The notes beneath the pieces were generated by a model. The model had not been told where the DNA came from and did no database searches. It worked only from the letters and a program-made list of their open reading frames with translations. This document shows positions 1 to 6,399 of a stretch of DNA of 9,499 nucleotides, piece after piece (the stretch's first letter is position 1; each line of letters starts with the position of its first letter). The translations under genes and the position numbers were made by a program. The stretch spans positions 1-9,499 of the forward strand of contig URLQ01000115.1 in assembly GCA_900548745.1 (NCBI GenBank). The letters are read 5' to 3'. This DNA is from an uncultured Prevotella sp. Its GTDB lineage: Bacteria; Bacteroidota; Bacteroidia; Bacteroidales; Bacteroidaceae.

Positions 1-2
1 AC

Positions 3-98
3 GCAGCCGGCGACTACTCGGCAGGAACGACCGCGCTTACCACAGTGACGGAGGAAAACGCTTTTGGGCTAAATCATACTCGTGCTAAGTATGATTAA
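3..98 (+). CDS. possible 3' end of a flanking gene (partial)
   Basis: A frame open from the window edge runs 31 codons (AAGDYSAGTTALTTVTEENA, then FGLNHTRAKYD) to a TAA at 96-98. Codons up to about position 68 end mostly in G or C, as in a real moderate-GC gene, whereas the last ten fall in the AT-rich inverted repeat at 72-96. That fits a host gene whose original 3' end was replaced by element sequence, but an ordinary gene end is equally possible. I do not recognise the protein, and the fragment is too short to prove it is coded. Confidence 0.35.
   Translation, partial: AAGDYSAGTTALTTVTEENAFGLNHTRAKYD
72..96. repeat. 9-bp perfect inverted repeat (left end)
   Basis: AATCATACT (72-80) and its exact reverse complement AGTATGATT (88-96) flank a 7-base spacer. 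A third, imperfect copy in inverted orientation lies at 142-154, matching the reverse complement of 71-83 at 11 of 13 bases. The repeats sit outside the recombinase genes at the presumed element end, so recombinase binding sites are the favoured reading. A terminator for the flanking gene is the alternative, but no T-run follows the hairpin. Confidence 0.5.
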
Positions 99-104
99 AT
101 GAAT

Positions 105-194
105 ATCAAACTAAACAAAACACACTACAAATGAAGAATTTACGAGTATAATCTAAATCTTAAACTTCTTAAACAGGTTTGCAATAAGTTTGAT
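105..194. repeat. 8-bp inverted repeat pair in recombinase leader
   Basis: ATCAAACT (105-112) and AGTTTGAT (187-194) are exact reverse complements 74 bases apart. The AT-rich interval also holds the close direct repeat CTTAAACTT / CTTAAACAG at about 159-177. Scattered short repeats next to an integrase gene are typical of arm-type binding sites of tyrosine recombinases. That role is inferred from position only. Confidence 0.35.
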
Positions 195-197
195 TTA

Positions 198-231
198 TTT
201 GGGAACAATTGTCGGAACATGACTAACTTTG
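198..231 (+). promoter_or_regulatory. recombinase promoter (Bacteroidetes type) with overlapping operator-like repeat
   Basis: TTTG at 198-201 and TAACTTTG at 224-231 match the Bacteroidetes -33 and -7 consensus (TTTG / TAnnTTTG), with a 22-base gap, slightly longer than usual. The start codon at 272 lies about 40 bases on. Between the boxes are the palindrome ACAATTGT (205-212) and the direct repeat GGAACA (202-207 and 213-218), spaced one helical turn apart. TTTGGGAACAATT (198-210) recurs at the far end of the window, so this promoter may be occluded by the recombinase or an accessory protein. Confidence 0.55.
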
Positions 232-271
232 TACCCACAGACTGAATAATAACAGATAAAAATGAAGGAAT

Positions 272-1591
272 ATGAAGGTTACAGCTACACTACGAAAAAG
301 CAATTCACTCGTATATATCAGAGTGATGTTTGGCAGGGATAAGGACATCAAGGTTTCAACATCTATGCACATAGACCCCATCTATTGGGATGGCAATATC
401 CCCGGCTACAAGAACACGAAGAAAGTGCCTAATGAGGTAAGAGAGAAGTTCAACAAAACCTTGAAGGACATGATTGCGTTTGTCGAGGCTCATGTTGACA
501 AGGATGTGACCTGTCCTGTTCTGACCGCCATCATTGATGCCTTTCTGCATCCCGACCAAAAAATCGATGAGAAAAGCACTAAGGAAGACACCGCCAAATG
601 GGGAAACGGATTCTTTGACAGAGCGGAACAGTATCTGACCGAGTACAAGACCAAGAACGCAAGCGGCATCAAGGCTGTGTTCAGCCGTCTCAAAAGGCTG
701 GAAGCATGGAAAAGGGAAATGGAAGGTGATACCCATTTCAGGTATGAGGTTTCTACATTCGGAGCAGAACAGTTGGAGGAATACATGAGATATGTGACAG
801 AGGAATACGACCTATATGTTAAGCACCCCGACTTCTTCGCCAAGTTCGAGTTGTACCATACGACCATGCGCCCCTCTTCCAAGAACTCTTCCTTTAGCGG
901 TGGACTACGTTTGAAAGCATTTCTCAACTGGTGTGTCAAAAAGGGCTACTCTGATAATGTGTCTTTCCGGCAGGTGCAGACCCACGGTCATGTCTATGGC
1001 GATGCCTACTATCTGACCATCGAGGAGCGCAACCAAGTCTATCAGTGCCAGTACGGACGCAGCTACCATGCAGCCCTTGTAAAGGACATGTTTGTATTTC
1101 AGTGCCTTGTCGGTTGCAGGATGGGCGACCTGTTCAGCCTGACACGCAACAACATCATTGACGGATGGCTGGAGTACATTCCGGGCAAGAACCTGAACAA
1201 GGGAAATACAGAGCTTGTGCGTGTGCCTCTGTGCGACACCGCCAAGGAAATACTGGCAAGATACAGCCATGTCTCGCCACGTCTATTCCCTGTCATATGC
1301 GAGGCACAATATAATATGTACATCAAGTTTGTGCTTGACTTCGCAGGCATACACCGTATGGTCACTGTACTCAACCCCTTGACCAGACAACCCGAACAGA
1401 AGATGCTCTGCGATGTGGCAACCTCCCATACGGCACGCAAGACCTTTATAGGCAACCTATATGCAAAAGTCAAAGACCAGGCTTTGGTTTCATCCCTCAC
1501 AGGACACTCGCCACAGAGCCGTGCTTTCCAGCGTTACCGCACCATAGACGACACCATGAAACGTGAGTTGATTGGAATGTTGGAGGAATGA
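272..1591 (+). CDS. tyrosine recombinase/integrase 1
   Basis: A 439-residue site-specific recombinase of the phage integrase family, expected to cut and rejoin DNA at the element ends through a 3'-phosphotyrosine intermediate. An N-terminal arm-binding-like region (about 1-45, with YIRV and the INP-type segment IDPIYWD) precedes a SAM-like core-binding domain (about 110-230) and a catalytic domain. Visible catalytic residues are Arg283 in GCRMGDL, a Lys near 306-310, His386 and Arg389 in HTARK, His412 in TGH and nucleophile Tyr422 in FQRYRT. Length fits Bacteroides-type integrases. The ATG at 272 follows a promoter and gives a normal N-terminus. It is the first of two tandem paralogues, 40 bases ahead of the second, so they are probably co-transcribed. 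All catalytic residues seem present; whether it acts alone or with its partner is unknown. Confidence 0.93.
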   Translation: MKVTATLRKSNSLVYIRVMFGRDKDIKVSTSMHIDPIYWDGNIPGYKNTKKVPNEVREKFNKTLKDMIAFVEAHVDKDVTCPVLTAIIDAFLHPDQKIDEKSTKEDTAKWGNGFFDRAEQYLTEYKTKNASGIKAVFSRLKRLEAWKREMEGDTHFRYEVSTFGAEQLEEYMRYVTEEYDLYVKHPDFFAKFELYHTTMRPSSKNSSFSGGLRLKAFLNWCVKKGYSDNVSFRQVQTHGHVYGDAYYLTIEERNQVYQCQYGRSYHAALVKDMFVFQCLVGCRMGDLFSLTRNNIIDGWLEYIPGKNLNKGNTELVRVPLCDTAKEILARYSHVSPRLFPVICEAQYNMYIKFVLDFAGIHRMVTVLNPLTRQPEQKMLCDVATSHTARKTFIGNLYAKVKDQALVSSLTGHSPQSRAFQRYRTIDDTMKRELIGMLEE

Positions 1592-1631
1592 TTTCACCAC
1601 CTTATATATAATCATTAGATATATACATACT

Positions 1632-2957
1632 ATGAACGTAACAGCATTTGTAAGGCAGACTGGCACTGCCAAGAAGAAAGCCACCATATACATCCGTGTG
1701 CGTGACAACGACACCAAGACCGACATCAAGGCGGCTACGGAGCTATCCATCAACCCAGCCTATTGGGATGCGGACAGGCAAGGCTACAAGAGCCGCGTGA
1801 CTATGGTTCGTGACGAGGAGCGCAGGACATTGAACGATGCCGTCCACGACCTGTGCCGCACGGTGTCGCAAGAATACTACAAGGGGGCAACGAGCGACTG
1901 GCTGAAAAAGACCATCTTCTGCTTTCACCACCCGAATGCGTACAAACTGACGCAAGCTACCGTACAGGAGACAAAACTGTCGAAGTTGGTTGAAGAGTAC
2001 ATCGCCCACAAGGATTTCGACAAACGGCAAGCCACATCGGTAAGGGGACTGGTGGGGAAGATTGAGCGTTTCGAGAGGTTTCAGCGCACTGTCCGCAAGA
2101 AGAAGGACTACACCATGAATGTGGACAACTTCACGGTTGATGATTTGGAAGCCTTCCGTCATTATCTTGAACATGAAAGCGAATACTACCGCCTCTATCC
2201 CAGTCTCTTTTCAGGTTTGGGCAAGTGGACAGCAGGAACGAAGCGTTCGGACAATACGCTGCATACGGTCTTCACCCGACTGAGGACAGTTGTAAGGTGG
2301 TGTGTTCATCAGGGCATCACCAAGAACAACCCCTTTGACGTGTTCGAGATACCCAAGGCTATCTTCGGCACTCCCTTCTACCTCTCCATCGAGGAGCGTG
2401 ACAGGATATGGAATCATGACTTTTCCGACAACCCTCATCTGGCAATGTTCCGTGACATGTTCGTGTTCCAGTGTCTCATCGGTTGCCGCTTCGGTGACCT
2501 GATGCGTCTGACGAACGGAAGTGTCATTGACGGAGTGCTGGAGTATATCGCCCACAAGACGATGAAGCACGATGCGAGAACCATACGTGTACCACTCAGC
2601 AAGACCGCCATGACCATCTATGAGCGTTACCGTGGTGTGCCCACCAAGACACTGTTCCCCCACTACAACGTAAGCGACTACAACAAGGGCATACGTGAGG
2701 TGTTGCGGACAGCGTGTATAGACAGGATAGTCAGCGTGCTCGACCCGGTGACAAGGCAGAATGTACAGAAACCGCTCTATGAAGTGGCAACCTCCCACAC
2801 AGCACGCAAGACTTTTATAGGCAACCTATACAAACAGGTGAAGGACCCAAGCCTTATTTCTTCCATGTCAGGACACACCAACGGCAGCCAGGCATTTGCC
2901 AGATACCGCACCATCGATGATGACATAAAAAGGGAACTTATCGGGATGCTCGACTGA
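1632..2957 (+). CDS. tyrosine recombinase/integrase 2
   Basis: A 441-residue paralogue of the preceding recombinase with the same order: arm-binding-like N-terminus (YIRVRDND, INPAYWD), SAM-like core-binding domain, catalytic domain. Catalytic residues seen are Arg286 in GCRFGDL, His389 and Arg392 in HTARK, His415 in SGH and Tyr425 in FARYRT. The frame is open further upstream, to 1572, but those 20 extra residues overlap the first recombinase and do not resemble the family N-terminus. MNVTAFVRQ from the ATG at 1632 aligns with MKVTATLRK of the first copy, which decides the start. The 40-base gap is AT-rich and has no clear terminator, so co-transcription is likely. Paired tyrosine recombinases are known in other transposons (TnpA/TnpB of Tn554), so a division of labour is plausible but unproven. 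Confidence 0.92.
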   Translation: MNVTAFVRQTGTAKKKATIYIRVRDNDTKTDIKAATELSINPAYWDADRQGYKSRVTMVRDEERRTLNDAVHDLCRTVSQEYYKGATSDWLKKTIFCFHHPNAYKLTQATVQETKLSKLVEEYIAHKDFDKRQATSVRGLVGKIERFERFQRTVRKKKDYTMNVDNFTVDDLEAFRHYLEHESEYYRLYPSLFSGLGKWTAGTKRSDNTLHTVFTRLRTVVRWCVHQGITKNNPFDVFEIPKAIFGTPFYLSIEERDRIWNHDFSDNPHLAMFRDMFVFQCLIGCRFGDLMRLTNGSVIDGVLEYIAHKTMKHDARTIRVPLSKTAMTIYERYRGVPTKTLFPHYNVSDYNKGIREVLRTACIDRIVSVLDPVTRQNVQKPLYEVATSHTARKTFIGNLYKQVKDPSLISSMSGHTNGSQAFARYRTIDDDIKRELIGMLD

Positions 2958-3006
2958 CAGGACATTTGCCAGAACTGACCGCCATATTAAACGGTACGGC
3001 AAACAC

Positions 3007-3094
3007 ATAGAGATTGCAGGATAAAAGCAATGTGATTGCTGTGTAATGACATAGCGATTGGACAGCAAAAGGATAGAGATTACAAACAGATTGT
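3007..3094. repeat. array of four 22-bp direct repeats (iteron-like)
   Basis: Four units start at 3007, 3029, 3051 and 3073, with no spacing error. Their leading bases are ATAGAGATTG, AATGTGATTG, ATAGCGATTG and ATAGAGATTA, so the GATT core falls at 3012, 3034, 3056 and 3078. Weaker matches continue into the second half of the units (GCAAAAGG-like), and a half unit, TACGGCAAAC, can be traced just upstream near 2995. Constant 22-bp phasing puts all sites on one DNA face, as expected for cooperative protein binding. The array covers the upstream region and possible TTG start of the HTH gene, so autoregulation or excisionase binding is the leading guess. Confidence 0.7.
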
Positions 3095-3444
3095 TTCAGG
3101 ATAACTTTTTTAGATTTATGGATTTGCTAAGCATGATAGAAGCAGGCGGCAAGATGAAGATCGAGGTGTCAAGTGACGACCTTGTTCTCTTTGCCGACCG
3201 ACTTATTGAGAAAGCGATGGAAGCCAAGGCACTCATGAAGGAGCAGACACCCGAAGATGAGACCTGGCTAAGTACGGATGAAGTTGCCAAGATGTGCGGT
3301 GTCTGTGAAACCACACTCTGGTCATGGGAGAAAAAAGGCTACCTCGTGCCTTCACGCATGGGCAGGAAGAAACGATATGCTCTTTCCGCTATCCAGAAGA
3401 TACTTTCCTCACATTCCGACGCAACGGCATCCCAAGGCAAATGA
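3058..3444 (+). CDS. small helix-turn-helix protein, excisionase/MerR-like
   Basis: Up to 128 residues. The C-terminal part (about 70-117) carries a winged HTH of the excisionase/MerR type: STDEVAKMCGV, then TTLWSWEKKGYLVPSRMG, then RKKRYALSAIQKIL. The N-terminal segment GGKMKIEVSSDDLVLFADRLI is typical of small Bacteroidetes DNA-binding proteins encoded in mobile elements next to integrases. It probably acts as a recombination directionality factor or regulator by binding DNA at the element. The start is uncertain: TTG at 3058 is the first usable codon after an in-frame stop, TTG at 3091 and ATG at 3118 are alternatives, and the repeat array overlapping 3058-3094 favours one of the later two. 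It lies about 100 bases after the second recombinase and some 220 before mobC. Confidence 0.8.
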   Translation: MDSKRIEITNRLFQDNFFRFMDLLSMIEAGGKMKIEVSSDDLVLFADRLIEKAMEAKALMKEQTPEDETWLSTDEVAKMCGVCETTLWSWEKKGYLVPSRMGRKKRYALSAIQKILSSHSDATASQGK

Positions 3445-3540
3445 TTCGTCACCATTCGTTTTAACCACGGCTCGGTACAGCTTCACAACCTTGTCTTTCA
3501 GGGCTTAACCCTTATCTGTCTTCCCTCCTTTCCTTTTCTG

Positions 3541-3641
3541 GCAGCACAGCAATCTCGATTGCCACGTCTGAGAAGAAAGTTTGGAGTGTTTGGGGAGCAA
3601 GTATAGGTTTTCCGTCCCGAAAAACCACGGCTAAGAAGCCG
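3541..3641. other. candidate origin of transfer (oriT) with hairpins
   Basis: The non-coding stretch just before mobC contains three short dyads: GCAATC/GATTGC (3549-3562), GGTTTT/AAAACC (3606-3611 and 3621-3626), and CGGCT-AAGA-AGCCG (3628-3641). The decamer AACCACGGCT occurs twice, at 3463-3472 and 3623-3632. Clustered inverted repeats directly upstream of a MobC/relaxase pair are the usual setting of oriT in mobilizable elements. No nic site could be recognised, and the repeat region between mobC and the relaxase is a competing candidate. Confidence 0.45.
3580..3611 (+). promoter_or_regulatory. likely promoter of the mobilization operon
   Basis: TTTG (3580-3583), a 20-base gap and TAGGTTTT (3604-3611) match the Bacteroidetes -33/-7 pattern except for the last base of the -7 box. 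The mobC ATG at 3669 lies about 57 bases downstream. The -7 box overlaps the first arm of a hairpin, so MobC or relaxase binding at oriT could repress the operon. This is inferred from pattern only. Confidence 0.45.
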
Positions 3642-3668
3642 ACCGTGCCACACACAACAGTCAAAGAT

Positions 3669-4046
3669 ATGGATAATCCCCAAACACCCAAGAGCGGAAA
3701 GCAGAAGAACAAGGGCGGTCGCCCAAGGTCTGACGAGAGGGAGAAACGGAAGTATTCCGTCAAGGTATATTTCGACCAAGGCAGCTATACGAAGCTGTTG
3801 CGAAGGAGCAAGAACAGGCAGTGCTCGCTGTCCTCACTCGTCTATGAGCTTGCCGTAAACGGCTACGTCCGTGAAGCGATGTCGAAGGAGGATGCCGCCA
3901 ACCTCCGCTCCCTGTCGGGCATGGCGAACAATCTCAACCAGCTCGCCCATGAGGCTCACGTCCACCATTTCTCCTTTGTTGAAAAGAGGGTCTTGGAACT
4001 GGCAGGGAGGATTGACGAGGTTCTCGTCAGACTGGGTAGCCCTTAG
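3669..4046 (+). CDS. mobC: MobC-like relaxosome accessory protein
   Basis: A 125-residue protein of the plasmid mobilization MobC family, which binds near oriT and helps the relaxase reach its nick site. It has a basic, Gly/Pro-containing N-terminus (GGRPRSDEREKRK, 17-28), a strand and helices consistent with a ribbon-helix-helix fold (about 29-66), and the family signature GMANNLNQLAHEAH (84-97). Length is normal for the family. A GTG at 3645 would add eight residues but sits at the edge of the last hairpin of the presumed oriT, so the ATG at 3669 is preferred. It is the first gene of the mobilization module; a repeat-bearing gap of 98 bases separates it from the relaxase, whereas such genes often overlap. 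Confidence 0.88.
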   Translation: MDNPQTPKSGKQKNKGGRPRSDEREKRKYSVKVYFDQGSYTKLLRRSKNRQCSLSSLVYELAVNGYVREAMSKEDAANLRSLSGMANNLNQLAHEAHVHHFSFVEKRVLELAGRIDEVLVRLGSP

Positions 4047-4047
4047 T

Positions 4048-4135
4048 GATATATACTTACTCGTCCCACTATGTGCACTTACTTTGCCAAGTATCTGCAC
4101 ATACTTGGGCATTTATCTGCACATACTTTTTTATA
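4048..4135. repeat. array of 22-bp direct repeats between mobC and relaxase
   Basis: Units start at 4070, 4092 and 4114, exactly 22 bases apart. Units two and three share TATCTGCACATACTT (4092-4106 and 4114-4128). Unit one reads TATGTGCACTTACTT (4070-4084), differing at two bases. A degenerate unit at 4048 keeps the phase, with ACTTACT at 4055-4061 aligned to 4077-4083. The array fills the gap between the mobC stop and the relaxase ATG. It is likely a protein-binding site: an operator for the relaxase gene, a relaxosome loading site or part of oriT. Confidence 0.75.
4087..4108. other. strong dyad inside the repeat array
   Basis: CCAAGTAT (4087-4094) and ATACTTGG (4101-4108) are perfect 8-bp inverted repeats around a six-base loop, CTGCAC. 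The stem can extend into flanking GC bases with one bulge. It straddles repeat units one and two. A hairpin of this size in the relaxase leader could be a relaxase recognition hairpin or an RNA structure limiting relaxase translation. Confidence 0.6.
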
Positions 4136-4144
4136 GCAACTTTT

Positions 4145-5215
4145 ATGATAGCACAGATTAACACCGGCAGGGGATTCGGAGGGCTGGTAAACTATGCGAA
4201 TGACATAGCCCATAAGAACACTGTCATCATAGCATCGGCTGGTGTAAGCACCACTACAAATGCCACTATCGTTGCCAGTTTCAAGGCACAGGCTCGGATG
4301 CGTCCATCACTGAAGAATTTCGTGGGACACATATCACTGAGTTTCCACCCTGATGACACACCCAGGCTCACCAACGAGTTCATGGCGGAAGTGGCAAAGG
4401 AGTATCTCCGCAGACGTGGTATTGTCAACACCCAGTTCGTGATATTCCGTCACCATGACCAGCCTCACGGTCACGTCCATGTCGTTTACAACCGTATCGA
4501 TAATGACGGCAACGCCATTAAGGGCGACTGCAATTTCCGTGCATCGGCAGCAGTCACCAAGGCTCTGACGAGGGAGTACGGACTGACCTTCGGCAAGGGC
4601 AAGAGGGATGTAAGGCGCAGCCACCTCAAAGGCAGGGATGCGGTGAAGTACCAGTTGTATGACACCATTTCCGCAGTCCTCAGCCACTGTCACGACTGGC
4701 AGACGCTTCGGACAACACTGGCGGCTCGGGGCATCACCATGCACTTTGTCCAAGGCGATAATGACCGCATCTGCGGCATCACTTTTACGGACAACAGCCG
4801 TGGGGTCACTCTTTCCGGGAGCAAGATAGACCGCAGCCTGTCTCTCGTCCAGTTGAGCAGGACGCTGGGCGCACCCGAAAACCAAATCCACCTCTCTTCC
4901 CTCATTTCCGATAGTGACGAGAGCCGGACGGAAGTAGGTCTGTCGAGTGGATTACTTCATGGCAGTACATCTTCCAACGAGTGGCAGCACGAGACTTCCC
5001 CTTCTTCACCTGCTGGCTCTGATGAAGTGACAGGCAGTGCCGATAACGAAGGGTCGTCTGTCGGCAGCAATATTGCGGAAGCAGTGGCAGAAGTTATACT
5101 CCAGCCAACCATTGCCCACACATCAGGAGGTGGCGGTGGAGGCAATGACCGTGGTTGGAATGACGAGGACAAGGAGAAGAACAAGAAGAAACGTAACGGA
5201 GGAATGAGGAGATAA
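4145..5215 (+). CDS. relaxase / mobilization nuclease (MOB-P, MobA/VirD2 type)
   Basis: A 356-residue conjugative relaxase that should nick one strand at oriT, stay linked to the 5' end through a tyrosine and lead the strand into a recipient. The nucleophile is probably Tyr17 in GGLVNYAND. A second motif is HISLSFHPDD (62-71). The metal-binding histidine motif HHDQPHGHVHVVYNR (103-117) has His104, Asp105, His108, His110, His112 and Asn116. After about residue 250 the protein becomes Ser/Gly/Glu-rich, with a six-glycine run (328-333) and a basic tail KEKNKKKRNGGMRR, as is common in Bacteroidetes relaxases. The frame is open back to 4046, but those 33 codons read through the repeat array and look non-coding; MIAQINTGRGFGG from the ATG at 4145 fits the family. 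The next gene starts four bases after the stop. Confidence 0.92.
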   Translation: MIAQINTGRGFGGLVNYANDIAHKNTVIIASAGVSTTTNATIVASFKAQARMRPSLKNFVGHISLSFHPDDTPRLTNEFMAEVAKEYLRRRGIVNTQFVIFRHHDQPHGHVHVVYNRIDNDGNAIKGDCNFRASAAVTKALTREYGLTFGKGKRDVRRSHLKGRDAVKYQLYDTISAVLSHCHDWQTLRTTLAARGITMHFVQGDNDRICGITFTDNSRGVTLSGSKIDRSLSLVQLSRTLGAPENQIHLSSLISDSDESRTEVGLSSGLLHGSTSSNEWQHETSPSSPAGSDEVTGSADNEGSSVGSNIAEAVAEVILQPTIAHTSGGGGGGNDRGWNDEDKEKNKKKRNGGMRR

Positions 5216-5219
5216 GCGT

Positions 5220-6068
5220 ATGGCAAACAGAAAAGTGACACCCTTGAAGGATGAACCTGGCACATCTTTGGAAGACATACAGGTTGGACTGTCCAATTGT
5301 ATTCAGGCAATCAACGCCCTGTCGGGCAGGATTGACACCTTTACTAAGCCTACCGCCAACGACACGTCTTCATTGAAGGATGCCGTTGGCAAGGCTGCGG
5401 CTAATGAGGTGAGGCTGCTGTTGGAGGCTCGGCAAAGGAAGTTTGCAGAAGAGGAAGAAGCGGCAAAGGCAAGAGGTGAGATAACCCAGCAGGAATACTT
5501 CCAAACCTTAACCGAAAGATATGATGAAGTACTTGCCAAGTGCATCGCCCTTGTAGATGCCCACAAGAAGCATTGGCCTGAGTTAGTACACCAGTGCGAG
5601 GACACCGTGAAGAGAGTCGGAGAACAGAGCAAGAAGAACTCCGAAGCCCTGACCAAGATAGCGGATTTCGTCAGCAAGATAACAGGAGCGCAACAGCCCC
5701 AATGCGTCCCTCCTACATTGCCCAAGGACAAGGCAGAGGTCATTCCGTTCGTGAAGCAATACCTCTTGTATGTGGTCAAACGGCTCTGCCACTCCTGGCA
5801 CTTCCGAAAGTTTCTCCACATCTGCATGTGTACATTGTCGGCAGTATTCCTATGCGCCTTGTGCATCATCGCCAACGACAACGCAAGGCTGCGAACCATC
5901 GAGGAGAAGTATGTCCTTCTCCGTGACTTCTCCCGACTGGATGACCGCACCTCACAGCGAGCCGACTACATCGAATGGCTTTACTCGGACAAGGACGAGC
6001 ACCGTCAGGAGATAAATGAGCTTTGGCGAAAGAGAAAAGAACGATTGTATAACAAAAAGCAAAAATGA
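5220..6068 (+). CDS. mobilization-operon coiled-coil protein with one membrane segment
   Basis: A 282-residue protein I cannot name with certainty. The N-terminal two thirds is hydrophilic and helical, rich in Glu, Lys and Ala (about 50-155, including LLLEARQRKFAEEEEAAKA), suggesting a coiled coil. A single hydrophobic segment, HICMCTLSAVFLCALCIIA (about 200-218), follows, then a charged tail ending RKRKERLYNKKQK. The ATG lies four bases after the relaxase stop and the gene overlaps the next by ATGA, so the three are translationally coupled. Membrane-anchored proteins encoded behind relaxases occur in other Bacteroides mobilizable elements. It may anchor the relaxosome at the membrane or contact a helper coupling protein, but that is inference. 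A non-mobilization role cannot be excluded. Confidence 0.78.
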   Translation: MANRKVTPLKDEPGTSLEDIQVGLSNCIQAINALSGRIDTFTKPTANDTSSLKDAVGKAAANEVRLLLEARQRKFAEEEEAAKARGEITQQEYFQTLTERYDEVLAKCIALVDAHKKHWPELVHQCEDTVKRVGEQSKKNSEALTKIADFVSKITGAQQPQCVPPTLPKDKAEVIPFVKQYLLYVVKRLCHSWHFRKFLHICMCTLSAVFLCALCIIANDNARLRTIEEKYVLLRDFSRLDDRTSQRADYIEWLYSDKDEHRQEINELWRKRKERLYNKKQK

Positions 6069-6376
6069 ATATGAGCGAACAACAAAACAACAGTCCAAGA
6101 CAAGCAGCCGTCAATGCCCTAATCAGCTGGGCAAAGACAGGCTGGGGCTATTACTCCATGCGTGATGCTGTGGACAACTACCTGGAATTATGTGGTGCAA
6201 ACCGCCCCTCCATCGGTGGCGAAGATACCATCCTCGCACACAGAAAAATAGCAGCCAGCCGACTTGCAATTGACTGCATATATGCTTTGTCCAAAGAGGA
6301 ACTATCTAAGGTGGACAGGGAGCTTGAAGGGATTGTTAGCAACGTGCCGAGACCAGGGCGTGGAATAAGGAGATAA
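6065..6376 (+). CDS. small hypothetical protein, last gene of mobilization operon
   Basis: A 103-residue, probably cytosolic protein without signal peptide or membrane segment. It begins MNMSEQQNNSPRQAAVNALI, contains the aromatic stretch WAKTGWGYYSMRDAVDNYLE (about 22-41) and ends in basic PRPGRGIRR. No family is recognised. Its ATG shares four bases with the stop of the preceding gene (ATGA, 6065-6068), so translation is coupled and co-function with the relaxase module is likely. Base composition matches the mobilization genes and not the AT-rich cargo that begins just beyond, so this is the last backbone gene before the cargo block. The basic tail might contact DNA; this is speculation. 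Confidence 0.75.
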   Translation: MNMSEQQNNSPRQAAVNALISWAKTGWGYYSMRDAVDNYLELCGANRPSIGGEDTILAHRKIAASRLAIDCIYALSKEELSKVDRELEGIVSNVPRPGRGIRR

Positions 6377-6399
6377 GAAATTTGGCAATTGAATGCTGA

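Noticed and set aside
1572..1631. Upstream extension of the second recombinase
   Set aside because: It overlaps the end of the first recombinase and is not aligned by the paralogue, whose N-terminus matches from 1632.
3007..3094. A plasmid replication origin with initiator gene
   Set aside because: Iterons alone are insufficient and no replication initiator protein is encoded in the window, so this is kept only as an alternative.
3645..3668. GTG start for mobC at 3645
   Set aside because: It lies just after the candidate oriT hairpin ending at 3641 and adds only eight unremarkable residues; the ATG at 3669 leaves the hairpins non-coding.
3007..4135. The two 22-bp repeat arrays as a CRISPR array
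   Set aside because: The units are contiguous, imperfect and without unique spacers, and there are no cas genes; they are iteron-like direct repeats.
4046..4144. N-terminal extension of the relaxase from 4046
   Set aside because: The 33 extra residues read through the 22-bp repeat array and have no similarity to a relaxase N-terminus; MIAQINTGRGFGG from 4145 fits the family.
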